A stretch of 64,000 nt of DNA, taken from the NCBI RefSeq assembly GCF_030622045.1, contig NZ_CP130886.1, positions 2,059,557 through 2,123,556 on the forward strand. Direction: 5' to 3'. The translations under genes and the position numbers were made by a program. Source of the DNA: Planctellipticum variicoloris. GTDB taxonomy: Bacteria > Planctomycetota > Planctomycetia > Planctomycetales > Planctomycetaceae. Positions 9,636 to 19,020 of the stretch are shown one piece after another. Position 1 is the first letter of the stretch. Every line of letters begins with the position of its first letter. The notes beneath the pieces were generated by a model. The model ran no database searches. It was not told where the DNA came from and saw nothing but the letters and a program-made list of their open reading frames with translations.

Positions 9636-10370
9636 TCAGACGGCGGCTCGCGGGCCGTCCGCCAGAGACTGCCAGTCTACGCTGGCGACAGGACCGGCGG
9701 AAACCAACTGATCCGATCGGCCGAACAAAATTCTCCCCAGGACGCCGACGCCACCGAATCGCTCGATCTGTGCGGCATTCTCCGCCGTGGAAAGATCATG
9801 CGAATTCGCGTCGGGTTCGTTGAGCACAATTCCAGCGACACGGAGTCCGCGCGCCCGGACAGATTCAATCGTCAGCAAAGTGTGATTGATGGTCCCCAGG
9901 CCCGCCCGGGCGACCACGAGCACCGGATACTGCAAAGCGGCCGCCACATCCGCCACCAGCGATTGGTCGCTGAGCGGCGACAGCCACCCGCCGGCCCCTT
10001 CGACGACGAGGACGTCCGACCGACCGCACCACCAGGCTGCACCGGCAGTGAGCAGCGCATCATTCACTTCGCGACGTTCGAGGCGGGCCGCCTGGGGCGG
10101 CGCCACGGCGGCCAGGAACCGCTGCGGACAGATCGCATCGTCCGGACCGTCGAAGGCAATTGCATTCCGAAGGGCCGAGACATCATCCCAGGTTGGAACG
10201 CCATCCGGCCCTGTCGCGGCGCCCGAGCACGCGGGTTTATAAGCGCCGACTCGCAGCCCGCGCGAGCATAAGTCTCGAAGAATCAGAGTCGTCGCAACAG
10301 TCTTGCCGACTCCCGTATCAGTCCCGGTCACAAACAGGCCTCGGCAGGGAAACAGCTTCAAAGCGGCCAT
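9636..10370 (-). CDS. bioD: Dethiobiotin synthase
   Basis: A 244-residue ATP-dependent enzyme that closes the ureido ring of dethiobiotin from 7,8-diaminopelargonate and CO2. The P-loop GTDTGVGKT is near the N-terminus, followed by the substrate-binding lysine segment YKPACSG. The second signature VEGAGGWLSPL lies near the middle, and GIVLNEP towards the C-terminus. I chose the ATG at 10368-10370, ten residues before the P-loop; the open frame extends upstream with no similarity. It stands alone, since no other biotin genes are adjacent. It is divergent from the hydrolase-like gene at 10623. Confidence 0.93.
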   Translation of the reverse strand: MAALKLFPCRGLFVTGTDTGVGKTVATTLILRDLCSRGLRVGAYKPACSGAATGPDGVPTWDDVSALRNAIAFDGPDDAICPQRFLAAVAPPQAARLERREVNDALLTAGAAWWCGRSDVLVVEGAGGWLSPLSDQSLVADVAAALQYPVLVVARAGLGTINHTLLTIESVRARGLRVAGIVLNEPDANSHDLSTAENAAQIERFGGVGVLGRILFGRSDQLVSAGPVASVDWQSLADGPRAAV

Positions 10371-10622
10371 CGCGATCTTCTGGCTGTGAGGAATGAATGG
10401 ATCGTTACGGTTTGTCAGCCGGCGATAGCCGCTCCCGCTCCGCCATCGCAAAGCAGAGGTACTATGCCTGCTGCGCCTGACTGGGATTCCAACGAAACCC
10501 GATCGGCTCGGGCAGGCTGATTGACCCTGTCACACACTCGCCCTAAACTGACAGAGAGGCGGGGAATGCGTCAATTCTCCCCGCTGTCGGAATCTGCTGG
10601 CTCCAGCAACAGGGTATCTTTC

Positions 10623-11609
10623 ATGCAATCCAAGGTCTGCCGCACGAAGCGAATTACGACCATTCTCCGGCAAACCCTCGCCGTCGGACTGCTGGCGCTG
10701 ACCTCGCTCGCCGGCCCCGACGGCGCCTGGGCTCAGGCCCCGGCCGCCAAGGCAGGGGCCGCCGAAGATAAGACGCTGACCACCAAAGACAACTTCGAAA
10801 TCCGCATCACCTACTACCCCGGCACCGGAGGAAAAGATACTCCCGTCGTCGTCATGCTCCCCGGCAAGGGAAGCAGCCGGTTGATCTACAACAACGCTCC
10901 GCAGGGCGCCAAACCGCTCGCCAAAGCCCTGCAGGACCTCGGCTACGCCGTCGTCACCGTCGATCCCCGCGGACACGGCGAAAGCACCGGCGGCAAGGGA
11001 AGCGCTGACGGAAAAAAAGCCGCTTCCAAAGACCTGAATGGCCGGGATTATCAGGCGATTGTGAATCTGGACCTCGACGCCGTCAAAAAGTTCCTGCTCG
11101 ACGAGCACCAGAACAAGAAACTCAACATTGCGAAGCTGGCCATCGTGGCGGCCGACGTCATGACTCCTGTCGTCGGCGAATTCGCCCTCCAGGACTGGGC
11201 CAAAACCCCTTACGACGACGCCCCGCTGCTGATGGACCGCACCCCGCGCGGCCAGGACGTGAAGTGTCTGATCATGTTGTCCCCCGATACGACCACCCCC
11301 GGAATTTCGATGTCCGCCGTCGGAGCCAAGCTGCGACAGTTTCCGATCGCCGTCATGCTCGCCGTCGGAACGAAAGACGCCGCCAGCCTCGCCACAGCGA
11401 ATAAGCTCTTCGACCAGCTCGTCCCCAAGAAACCCGAAATGGAAACGGTTTTCCTGGAGAAGTACGACGGCAAGTATCACGGCACCGATCTCCTCTTCAA
11501 ACGGATGAATCCGCCGGTCGAAGCCCACATGGTCGCATTTCTCGACAAGTTCCTGAAACCTTTGAACATCGAATGGCAGGACCGCCGGAGCCGTCTGAAT
11601 CGAAACTGA
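10623..11609 (+). CDS. Secreted alpha/beta hydrolase-fold protein lacking the nucleophile serine
   Basis: A 328-residue protein with a signal peptide (basic MQSKVCRTKR, hydrophobic core, cut near GAWAQ). The hydrolase fold shows in VVVMLPGKG (oxyanion strand), YAVVTVDPRGHGEST and a C-terminal KYHGTDL that could supply a histidine. At the expected nucleophile elbow, where GxSxG should stand after the strand LAIVA, the sequence reads AADVM, with no serine or cysteine. I infer a non-catalytic binding protein or a chemically altered enzyme. The start at 10623 was chosen because the signal peptide begins there. Confidence 0.85.
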   Translation: MQSKVCRTKRITTILRQTLAVGLLALTSLAGPDGAWAQAPAAKAGAAEDKTLTTKDNFEIRITYYPGTGGKDTPVVVMLPGKGSSRLIYNNAPQGAKPLAKALQDLGYAVVTVDPRGHGESTGGKGSADGKKAASKDLNGRDYQAIVNLDLDAVKKFLLDEHQNKKLNIAKLAIVAADVMTPVVGEFALQDWAKTPYDDAPLLMDRTPRGQDVKCLIMLSPDTTTPGISMSAVGAKLRQFPIAVMLAVGTKDAASLATANKLFDQLVPKKPEMETVFLEKYDGKYHGTDLLFKRMNPPVEAHMVAFLDKFLKPLNIEWQDRRSRLNRN

Positions 11610-11636
11610 TTTGAGACGCTCGCCGGAGAGGGCTCG

Positions 11637-11656
11637 GAACGCAGCTCTGCGTTCCG
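11637..11656. repeat. Inverted repeat, possible weak terminator
   Basis: GGAACGCAG and CTGCGTTCC form perfect 9-bp arms separated by 2 bases, 28 bases after the hydrolase-like gene stop. There is no T run on either side, so intrinsic termination would be weak. Confidence 0.45.
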
Positions 11657-11747
11657 CTGCGAATGGCATCGAAGTTCGAGCGGGGCGGCGACCCCGCTCG
11701 ACAGGTTCATGGCCGAAGGATGGCCGCCGCTGGAGCGAAGAACACGC

Positions 11748-13265
11748 ATGACGCAAACTGCAGAACGCGCGGGTGAGCTGTATCAACTGTTGACCCAATC
11801 GGAACTGCTCGGGAGCTGCGCCAGCGTATTGAGCTGGGACGAGCAGACCTGCATGCCGGCCGGCGGCGCCGAGCACCGCGCGAATCAACTGGGACTCCTC
11901 GCCGGCCTGACGCACGAACGCCGGACCAGCCCGCGAATCGGAGAGCTGTTGAGCGAACTGGAATCCGGAGGCGACCTGGGCGATCCGCACGGGGACCTGG
12001 CATCCAACGTCCGCGAAGCCAGGCGCACCTGGAATCGAGCAACCAAACTGCCGAGGCGGCTCGTCGAAGAGCTGACCCGCACAACCAGCCTGGCTCAGCA
12101 GGTCTGGAAAGAGGCTCGCAAGGACAAGGCTTTCTCCGTCTTCCAGCCCTGGCTCGACAAGCTCATCGGCCTCAAGCGAGAAGAGGCGGCCGCGATCGGG
12201 TACGCCGGGGGCGTCCCCTACGACGCCCTGCTCGATGAATATGAGCCTGGCGCTCGATCGGCCGACATCCTGGCCGTATTCGCGCCCCTCCGCGACGAAC
12301 TGGTCAAGCTGGTCGCAGCGATTCAATCGTCTGGTCGCCAGCCCCGAAACGAGCTGCTGGAGCGGCACTATCCCATTGAAGCCCAGCAGGTCTTCGCTGA
12401 GGCGGCGGCGAAGCTGATCGGCTTCGACTTCGAACGCGGTCGCATCGACCGCTCGGCACATCCCTTCTGCAGCGCATTCGGCCCCGGCGACTGCCGGCTC
12501 ACCACCCGCTACCACGACCACCACTTCTCCTCCGCATTCTTCGGCGTCCTGCACGAAGCCGGACACGGCATCTACGAACAGGGACTCCCCCCGGAAGCGT
12601 TCGGCCTCCCGCTCGGACAGGCGGTCTCGCTCGGCATCCACGAGTCCCAGTCGCGCCTGTGGGAAAACTTCGTCGGACGCGGACGGGCGTTCTGGAACTA
12701 CCTGTATCCGCATGCCCGAACGGCGTTTCCCGTGGCGCTCGGATCGACGCCCCTGGAGCAGTTCTACGCCGCCATCAACGACGTTCATCCGTCGTTCATC
12801 CGGGTGGAAGCCGACGAAGTCACCTACAACCTGCACATCATGCTGCGGTTCGAACTCGAAGTGAAACTGCTCGACGGCAGCCTTGCGGCCGCAGACGTGC
12901 CGACCGCCTGGAACGAAACCTTTCGAAATTACTTCGAAATCACTCCGCCGGACGACTCCGTCGGCTGCCTGCAGGACATCCACTGGAGCGCGGGCCTGAT
13001 GGGATATTTCCCGACGTATGCGCTGGGCAACATGTATGCCGCCCAGTTCTTTGAATCGGCCGAGGCGGCCCAGCCGGACCTGCAGACCCTCTTTGCCTCG
13101 GGACAGTTCCGGCCGTTAAAGTCCTGGCTCAACGAGCAGATTCACCGGCACGGTCGACGATACACCGCAACCGAACTGGTTCAGGTCGTGACCGGTCGGC
13201 CGTTGTCGGCGGATCCGCTCGTGAAGCACCTGTGGAACAAATACGCCGAGCTGTATGGCCTCTGA
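11748..13265 (+). CDS. M32 family metallocarboxypeptidase (carboxypeptidase Taq type)
   Basis: A 505-residue cytoplasmic zinc carboxypeptidase, about the usual family length. The HExxH zinc site is HEAGH near residue 268 in the family context FGVLHEAGHGIYEQG. Downstream is the third-ligand segment GIHESQSRLWEN, then PSFIRVEADEVTYNLHI, both typical of M32. There is no signal peptide. The ATG at 11748 (MTQTAERAGELY) is preferred to 11709 because homology starts here. The TlpA-like gene begins 45 bases downstream. Confidence 0.95.
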   Translation: MTQTAERAGELYQLLTQSELLGSCASVLSWDEQTCMPAGGAEHRANQLGLLAGLTHERRTSPRIGELLSELESGGDLGDPHGDLASNVREARRTWNRATKLPRRLVEELTRTTSLAQQVWKEARKDKAFSVFQPWLDKLIGLKREEAAAIGYAGGVPYDALLDEYEPGARSADILAVFAPLRDELVKLVAAIQSSGRQPRNELLERHYPIEAQQVFAEAAAKLIGFDFERGRIDRSAHPFCSAFGPGDCRLTTRYHDHHFSSAFFGVLHEAGHGIYEQGLPPEAFGLPLGQAVSLGIHESQSRLWENFVGRGRAFWNYLYPHARTAFPVALGSTPLEQFYAAINDVHPSFIRVEADEVTYNLHIMLRFELEVKLLDGSLAAADVPTAWNETFRNYFEITPPDDSVGCLQDIHWSAGLMGYFPTYALGNMYAAQFFESAEAAQPDLQTLFASGQFRPLKSWLNEQIHRHGRRYTATELVQVVTGRPLSADPLVKHLWNKYAELYGL

Positions 13266-13310
13266 GCCGGCGCGCGTCCGTCGCAACGCTCCCATTTGCA
13301 GGAAAGCTCT

Positions 13311-13889
13311 ATGTCCACGGCCGACTACGAACCTGACCCGCAACCGACGTCGCCGTTCTTCAAGGTGGCGACGGCGGTCGTTGTGGTCGTCGCGCTGGCG
13401 GCGCTGGTGCGGTCCATCCTCAACGAAGAGCCCCGGGGGCCGATGGCCGGTTCCTATCGAACTTCCGACCTGCTGGGGCAGCCGGCGCCGGCGATCAAAG
13501 CGGCGGGCTGGCTGAATGGTGAAGCTCCGGCCGACGATTACTTCCAGGGCAAGGTCGTCGTCGTAGACGCCTGGGCCTACTGGTGCCGTCCCTGTTTCGA
13601 AGCCGCTCCCGAACTGATCGCCCTGCATCAGAAGTACTCCGACCAGGGGGTCGTCTTCGTGGGCCTGACGACCGAGCAGTCAGACGTACTCGACAGAAGC
13701 AAGCTGTTTCTCGAAAAAGCCGGGATCACCTGGCTCAACGGCTACGGGGCGATCGAAACTCTCATCGGATTCCGGGCCGACGCCATTCCTCAGACGTGGG
13801 TCATCAATCGCTCCGGGACCATCGTGTGGGATTACTCGTCGCCCGATTCGATCGAGTCCGCCGTCGACCGGGCGCTCGCCGAGAAGTAG
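13311..13889 (+). CDS. TlpA-like membrane-anchored thioredoxin-fold protein
   Basis: A 192-residue protein with one N-terminal transmembrane anchor (VATAVVVVVALAALV) and a periplasmic thioredoxin fold. The redox motif WCRPC lies in VVVDAWAYWCRPC, and the cis-proline segment is AIPQTWVI. The family reduces disulfides or delivers electrons to cytochrome maturation. The asparagine synthetase gene starts 27 bases downstream, so the two are probably co-transcribed, though no functional link is evident. The ATG at 13311 was chosen; an in-frame ATG at 13296 adds five residues. Confidence 0.9.
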   Translation: MSTADYEPDPQPTSPFFKVATAVVVVVALAALVRSILNEEPRGPMAGSYRTSDLLGQPAPAIKAAGWLNGEAPADDYFQGKVVVVDAWAYWCRPCFEAAPELIALHQKYSDQGVVFVGLTTEQSDVLDRSKLFLEKAGITWLNGYGAIETLIGFRADAIPQTWVINRSGTIVWDYSSPDSIESAVDRALAEK

Positions 13890-13916
13890 TTCCGACGGGA
13901 GACTGCGGGGAAACGC

Positions 13917-15851
13917 GTGTGCGGCATCACCGGATTCTGGAACCAGACGGCGGACGCCTCGCCGGCCGAGCTGGAACGTCTTGCCCGGCGGATGGCCGCG
14001 ACGCTGCACCACCGCGGACCCGATGACGCCGGAGCCTGGTCGGATCCGGAGGCCGGCGTCGGGCTCGGCCAGACCCGGCTCGCGATCATCGATCTGTCCC
14101 CCGGCGGCCACCAGCCGATGTCCTCGGCCTGCGGGCGATTCACGATCGTCTTCAACGGCGAAATCTACAACCACGCCGAACTGCGCACCGACCTCGAAGA
14201 CGCCTACCCGTTTCGCAGCCATTCGGACACCGAGGTGCTGCTCGCCGGGACCGTACGCTGGGGCTTGCGGGCGACGATTCAGCGCTGCATCGGCATGTTC
14301 GCCATCGCTCTCTGGGACCGACGGGAGCGAACCCTGACCCTCGTCCGCGACCGGATGGGAATCAAGCCGCTCTACTACGGCCGGCAGCGGCAGACGCTGT
14401 TTTTTGGGTCCGAATTGAAAGCCCTCCGCGCGCATCCGGCCTATCGGCGGGAACTCGATCGCGGCGCGACGCTGCTCTTCCTCAAGCACGGCTACGTGCC
14501 GACGCCTTTGTCCATCGATGCGGGGACGAAAAAACTTCCCCCCGGCACGATGCTGACCCTGTCTCCCGGACAATCGGAGCTGCCGGAGCCGCAACCGTTC
14601 TGGAGCTTTGATGTCATCGCCCGACGAGGCCAGATCGAGCAGTTTGCCGGAACCCGGGCCGAGGCGGTCGACCGTCTCGAAGCTCTGCTGGCCGACGCCG
14701 TTCGACTGCGGATGATCGCCGACGTGCCGCTGGGGGCCTTCCTTTCCGGCGGCATCGACTCGTCGGCGGTCGTCGCGATGATGCAGTCGCAAAGTGGTCG
14801 GCCGGTGAAGACATTCTCCATCGGCTTCGAACAGGCCCCGTACGATGAAGCGCCCTTTGCACGACGAGTCGCAGAGCATCTGCGGACCGACCATACCGAG
14901 CACTACGTCACGGCCGCCCAGGCCCAGGCGGTGATTCCGCGGCTGCCGACGATGTTCGACGAACCCTTCGCCGATTCCTCGCAGATTCCCACGTTCCTGG
15001 TCTGCGAACTGGCCCGTCGGCACGTCACGGTGGCCTTGTCGGGCGACGGTGGGGACGAACTGTTCTGCGGTTACTCGCGTTACTTCCATCCGTATCGCCT
15101 CGCCTGGCTCCGGAACTTGCTGCCCGGCGCTGTCCTCCCCGCTGCGAGCGGACTGTGTCAGGCGATCAGTCGGCAACTGCCGCGGCCGATCGGACGGTTG
15201 TTCCGCGGCGCAGGCCGGCTTCTGGCGGACACCGATGCCGAGGCAGTCTATTGCCGCAATATGTGCTACTGGCAGGCCGCCGAGGGCCTCTTGCCGGAAG
15301 TCGCAGAGCCCCCCACGCTGTTCGGGCAGCGGGAGCAGTGGCCGGAATTTGCCGACCAGCAGCGGCGGTGGATGTGGATCGACGCGCGCACGTATCTACC
15401 GGATGACATTCTCACCAAGGTCGACCGGACCAGCATGGCCGTCGCCCTGGAGGCTCGCGTACCCCTGATCGATCACCGCGTTGTCGAGTTCGCGTGGACG
15501 TTGCCCCTGGAATGGCAGCTCGGTCCGACCGGCGGAAAGCAGTTGCTCCGCGACGTCCTCGCCCGCCACGTCCCTCGGGAAATGTTCGAACGCCCAAAGC
15601 TCGGCTTCGGCGTCCCGCTGGGGGAATGGCTCCGCGGGCCATTGCGCGACTGGTCCGAGAATCTGCTGAGCGTCCCGGCTCTGTCGCACGACGGGCTGCT
15701 CAATCCGCAACCGATCCGGCGGGCCTGGCAAGACCACGTCGCCGGGCGAGTCGACTGGAAATACTGGCTCTGGCCCGTCCTGATGCTCCAGGCCTGGCGC
15801 CAATCTATGGTAAATCAGGAAATTCATCTCCACGAATCACCAAATCACTGA
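13917..15851 (+). CDS. asnB: Asparagine synthetase (glutamine-hydrolysing)
   Basis: A 644-residue two-domain amidotransferase. It starts at a GTG so that the mature protein begins with Cys2 (CGITGFWNQ), the glutaminase nucleophile. The N-terminal class II glutaminase shows HHRGPDD and FNGEIYNH. The synthetase domain has the ATP loop FLSGGIDSSAV near residue 280 and later ALSGDGGDELFCGYSRY. The length fits the larger AsnB family often found in surface polysaccharide clusters, where the acceptor may not be free aspartate. No other polysaccharide gene is adjacent. Confidence 0.94.
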   Translation: MCGITGFWNQTADASPAELERLARRMAATLHHRGPDDAGAWSDPEAGVGLGQTRLAIIDLSPGGHQPMSSACGRFTIVFNGEIYNHAELRTDLEDAYPFRSHSDTEVLLAGTVRWGLRATIQRCIGMFAIALWDRRERTLTLVRDRMGIKPLYYGRQRQTLFFGSELKALRAHPAYRRELDRGATLLFLKHGYVPTPLSIDAGTKKLPPGTMLTLSPGQSELPEPQPFWSFDVIARRGQIEQFAGTRAEAVDRLEALLADAVRLRMIADVPLGAFLSGGIDSSAVVAMMQSQSGRPVKTFSIGFEQAPYDEAPFARRVAEHLRTDHTEHYVTAAQAQAVIPRLPTMFDEPFADSSQIPTFLVCELARRHVTVALSGDGGDELFCGYSRYFHPYRLAWLRNLLPGAVLPAASGLCQAISRQLPRPIGRLFRGAGRLLADTDAEAVYCRNMCYWQAAEGLLPEVAEPPTLFGQREQWPEFADQQRRWMWIDARTYLPDDILTKVDRTSMAVALEARVPLIDHRVVEFAWTLPLEWQLGPTGGKQLLRDVLARHVPREMFERPKLGFGVPLGEWLRGPLRDWSENLLSVPALSHDGLLNPQPIRRAWQDHVAGRVDWKYWLWPVLMLQAWRQSMVNQEIHLHESPNH

Positions 15852-15872
15852 GAACCGCTGACAAAACCCTGC

Positions 15873-16470
15873 TTGAAGGTCTTGGACGCAGATAAGTCTT
15901 TCGGCGAGCGCCAGGAAGGCTTCATGGACGTCGTGGCATCGGTCGAATCGAACTTGGAATCGTCGAAGCGGCCGGCGATCGGTCTGGCCTGCTACGCGGG
16001 ACTGCGGACTCCGTCCGAACCTTTCAGCCTGCGATGTTCGGACGTTGATGTGGAGCACGGACGGCTGCACGTGTGGAGCTTCGCTCGTTGCTGGCTGACG
16101 TTTACGCTGCTGCTCCAGAAAGAACCGAGCACGTGCCCCAGCGGCTCATCCACTGCGATGCCCGCCCCAAACGGGACCAGGGGGCGTCTAATCTGTGATC
16201 GCTCTGCCAGAAGCTCATTCGCAAAGCCGGCCAGCAGCCCTGGCCCCGCCTGTGTCACATTTTGCGGTCGAGCTGCCGGACTGAGTTGACGGAGCGGTTT
16301 CCGACTCACGTGGTTTGTCAGTGGCTGGGAAGCAGCGAGCAGATCGTGCAGAAGCACTCCCTGCAGGTCACTGACCAGCATTTCCAGAGGGCGGTCGACG
16401 GGGACGAAAATCCGCAGCACAAAACGCAGCAGAGCCTCCCCAATACTGCGGAATTTGCTACGAACCTTGC
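15873..16470 (+). pseudogene. Decayed tyrosine recombinase converging on tRNA-Leu
   Basis: Fragments of one planctomycete-type phage integrase lie in different frames. The first (15873 onward) has CYAGLRTPSEPFSLRCSDVD, the box I arginine region. After a frameshift near 16195 the reading resumes as KLIRKAGQQPWPRL, CRTELTERFP and HVVCQWLGSS, then QKHSLQVTDQHF. The catalytic tyrosine expected in the KHYLQVTD motif is a serine codon (TCC), so the protein would be inactive even without the frameshift. The 3' end runs straight into the 3' end of tRNA-Leu, the usual position of an integrase next to its attachment site. Confidence 0.85.
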
Positions 16471-16482
16471 GTTTTCGAAAGA

Positions 16483-16568
16483 TGACCGAGGCGGGGTTCG
16501 AACCCGCACGGGGATTGCTCCCCAACGGATTTTAAGTCCGTTGCGTCTGCCGGTTTCGCCACTCGGCC
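16483..16568 (-). tRNA. tRNA-Leu (anticodon UAA)
   Basis: An 86-base cloverleaf on the minus strand. The acceptor arms GGCCGAG and CTCGGTC pair, with discriminator A. The D arm is GGCGAAACCGGCAGACGC. The anticodon loop CTTAAAA sits between ACGGA and TCCGT and gives UAA. A long class II variable arm (GGGGAGCAATCCCC) and a T arm with TTCGAAC are present. CCA is not encoded. Confidence 0.97.
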
Positions 16569-16619
16569 CTGTTGCAAGGCAGGGACTTACGTCGTTTTCT
16601 CTTGCTACGTGTTACCTGA

Positions 16620-16850
16620 AATGTCCCTTTTCATCGTCATGATGGCCGTCGGTACGGCGTTCCGCTTCGGGCGGATTGATTGGCCGAGGTAGAACTTCAT
16701 TCCCATTCTGATCGTGGACTGACGCTGCATTTCCTTCAAGGCCGCGGGGCTCGTTCCGTTCGCCCACCGTCTCCCGGAAGATCGCTGTAGAAGCGGGATA
16801 GAAGCGTACTTTATGCGGGAATGGTTCACCAGTACGCGCGATGATTTCCC
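16620..16850 (-). pseudogene. C-terminal fragment of a second tyrosine recombinase
   Basis: On the minus strand the translated segment reads KYASIPLLQRSSGRRWANG, then PAALKEMQRQSTI and MKFYLGQS. This follows the C-terminal integrase pattern H-LRR-FG-RWA, LKELMRH-SI and TTM-YYVG, including a retained tyrosine. Box residues are substituted and no N-terminal part is present. It lies just upstream of tRNA-Leu, so that tRNA is flanked by relics on both sides. The assignment is from pattern only. Confidence 0.5.
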
Positions 16851-16994
16851 GATCACACGGATTGACAGAGCCGAATCAGCCCATCCCGAATGATTCACCC
16901 CGCTCCAAGACAAAGGCCTCCCGCGGCGTAGAAGGTGTTGTCAGATCAGCACTTCAACGCCACAAGGAGGCCGGGCATAAGCTGGCAGGGCGTG

Positions 16995-17265
16995 TTGCCG
17001 TTTGCCCTCGATTTCCTCCTCCGAAAACCGATTGAAATCGAGATCTCCCGGGCGCAGCTCACCGGCGACGCCGGTCCAATTGTCGTCGCGGGAATTCGCT
17101 GGGCGAGGGGGGGGCCACGTCGCGGCGTCAGCGTCTGATCAAGGCCGCGGCGGAGATCACGGTCAGCGCCCGCCAGGTGGCGCTCCGGCTGAGCGCGAGC
17201 TGGCCGCGTGCGGACGAGTACCGTCGAATCTCGCAGGTGGTGCTGCCCTGGCCGCGCGGCTCCTG
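16995..17265 (+). pseudogene. Probable IS1380/IS4-like transposase relic
   Basis: Two short pieces resemble the two ends of an IS1380-type transposase. FLLRKPIEIEISRAQLTGDAG (N-terminal, in two parts from about 16995-17080) resembles the family start with its conserved LTSDAG. About 50 bases on, in another frame, ITVSARQVALRLSASWP resembles the C-terminus. The catalytic middle is missing. No terminal inverted repeats were recognised. The 17266-17806 stretch that follows shows nothing recognisable. Confidence 0.4.
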
Positions 17266-17806
17266 ACGCCTTCTCCCGTCGTGCTGCCACAGACCCGACA
17301 TCGCTATTCGACGCTTCCGGGGAAGGGGGAGGTTCTGCGCGCCGCCCGGCGCGGATCACCGCTCGATCGCCGCTTGCACTCGGACCGAGCCGACGTCGGA
17401 ATGATGAACTGCTTGATGAATCATGCTGGCTAGAACTCAGGGCAAATGGCCAAATGGAACTTGGGACGATGATTGCGAGACGCCAGACGCGTTGGCTTCA
17501 GACTTGCCCGCCCCAACTGTACGGCGTGGCGCTGGAGCAAGATCAGCGGGACGCCCGGTTGCTGCACCTGCCAAACCGCTGCAGGCCAGCGACGATCGCT
17601 GCCGATGAATTACGAACTTTAGGTTGGAGTTTTCGAGTACGCATGGTTAACCTTGGATGAGTTTCAGGCACTCGCTGTTTCGCCCAATTGAATAAGCCGG
17701 GACTGCTTCCGCCGCATTTTCGCAATTTTCCCCATGTCTTTTGCCGCCGACTGTCTCGGCGGTTGCTTCTAGTCTTCTTTGCTGTTTCATTTCGGGAGAC
17801 GGTTCT

Positions 17807-18802
17807 ATGCGAAAACATCGCCTCGGATTTACGCTGATCGAATTACTGGTCGTGATCGCGATCATTGCGATCCTGATCGCGCTGCTGCTTCCAGCCGTTC
17901 AGCAGGCTCGGGAGGCTGCCCGAAGGACGCAGTGCAAGAACAACCTCAAACAACTTGGATTGGCGTTTCACAATTACCATGACACTTTTGACACGTTCCC
18001 CTACGGGCATCAGGCCGAGTTGTATGCCGGGCAGACCAAGCGGCGGGACTGCTGGTTTCAACGGATCATGCCCTACGTTGACCAGTCCCCCCTTTACAAT
18101 CTGTACGAAGGATATCCAGCAGTAAACGCTTATGAAGGTGAGTATATCCATCGGATTACGAATAAGTCGATTGTTGGAAACGTGCCCGGGATGAGTTGCC
18201 CGTCAGATCCCAATGCACCGGGTGTCGGGGGCAACGGAGGTCTGACCGCGTTCCAGAGTAATTATGCGGTATGCGCTGGAGTGGGACCGTTATCGGGAAT
18301 GGTCATTGATGTCGCGACGCGGCTGATGTCTGTCACCGACAAGACCATGATTACGAACACGGGGACCGGTTTGTTTTTCCAGAACTCCCGGCTGGGTTTC
18401 CGCGCATGCACCGATGGTTCGTCGAACACCCTCCTTGTCAGCGAAGGAATCATTCGGAACAACTCCGTCGGAGCGTGGGGTGAACTGGGAGGCCACTGGG
18501 GCGGCGCCCCGCACGGTTCGTTCGGCTTCTCGACAGCAGAACCGCCGAATACCTCTGTGGCCGACCGTGTCTACAGTTGCAAGGCGACGGTTTATCTTGC
18601 CGCGCCGAACGCTGCCCCGTGCGAGAATGGCAATGCGGGCGGTCTGGCGGGCCGCTGGAATTCGGCTCGCAGCTTCCACGTCGGGGGCGTGCAGGCGACG
18701 ATGGCAGATGGTTCCGTCCGGTTCATTTCGACGAACATCGATCGTCAGACGTGGATGAAACTCGGCGTCTATAACGATGGGCTGACGATTGGCGACTTCT
18801 AG
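17807..18802 (+). CDS. DUF1559 domain protein with type IV pilin-like N-terminus
   Basis: A 331-residue member of the planctomycete DUF1559 family. The prepilin signal is [19 protein letters not shown], with cleavage expected after Gly, followed by the hydrophobic helix and [20 protein letters not shown]. The C-terminus carries the H-X9-DG signature ([15 protein letters not shown]). These proteins are thought to be exported and assembled or anchored like pseudopilins, but their function is not established. The ATG at 17807 has GGAGA about 10 bases upstream. A hairpin terminator follows at 18827, and a lipoprotein gene lies 218 bases downstream, a common pairing. Confidence 0.95.
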   Translation: MRKHRLGFTLIELLVVIAIIAILIALLLPAVQQAREAARRTQCKNNLKQLGLAFHNYHDTFDTFPYGHQAELYAGQTKRRDCWFQRIMPYVDQSPLYNLYEGYPAVNAYEGEYIHRITNKSIVGNVPGMSCPSDPNAPGVGGNGGLTAFQSNYAVCAGVGPLSGMVIDVATRLMSVTDKTMITNTGTGLFFQNSRLGFRACTDGSSNTLLVSEGIIRNNSVGAWGELGGHWGGAPHGSFGFSTAEPPNTSVADRVYSCKATVYLAAPNAAPCENGNAGGLAGRWNSARSFHVGGVQATMADGSVRFISTNIDRQTWMKLGVYNDGLTIGDF

Positions 18803-18826
18803 TTGCACCCTACGCAGAGCGGAAGC

Positions 18827-18870
18827 GGGTGCTGGTAACGTCCGAAGACGTTATCAGCACCCCTGTTCTT
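18827..18870 (+). terminator. Rho-independent-like terminator after DUF1559 gene
   Basis: GGGTGCTG (18827-18834) pairs with CAGCACCC (18855-18862), and the stem continues inward through TAACGTC/GACGTTA. It is followed by CTGTTCTT, a weak T tract. Confidence 0.75.
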
Positions 18871-19020
18871 GTTAACGTCCTCGCCAGCCGGCCAAGCGCG
18901 TCGTGAAATAACAATCGCCCGGCAATGCGGGCAAGGGCTTGGCCTGACCAATCAGCATTGGGCTGGCATCTCGACATCAAGTCCGTCGCAGGCAAACACC
19001 AATTCGACGAAGGAATTTTC

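Noticed and set aside
10530-12983. Very long minus-strand open frame (817 codons)
   Set aside because: It is antisense to the hydrolase-like and M32 peptidase genes, both of which show clear family motifs. Its translation has no domain features and reflects high GC.
17266-17806. Possible further transposase pieces
   Set aside because: Short arginine-rich frames in all phases give no motif; they look like the product of GC-rich DNA.
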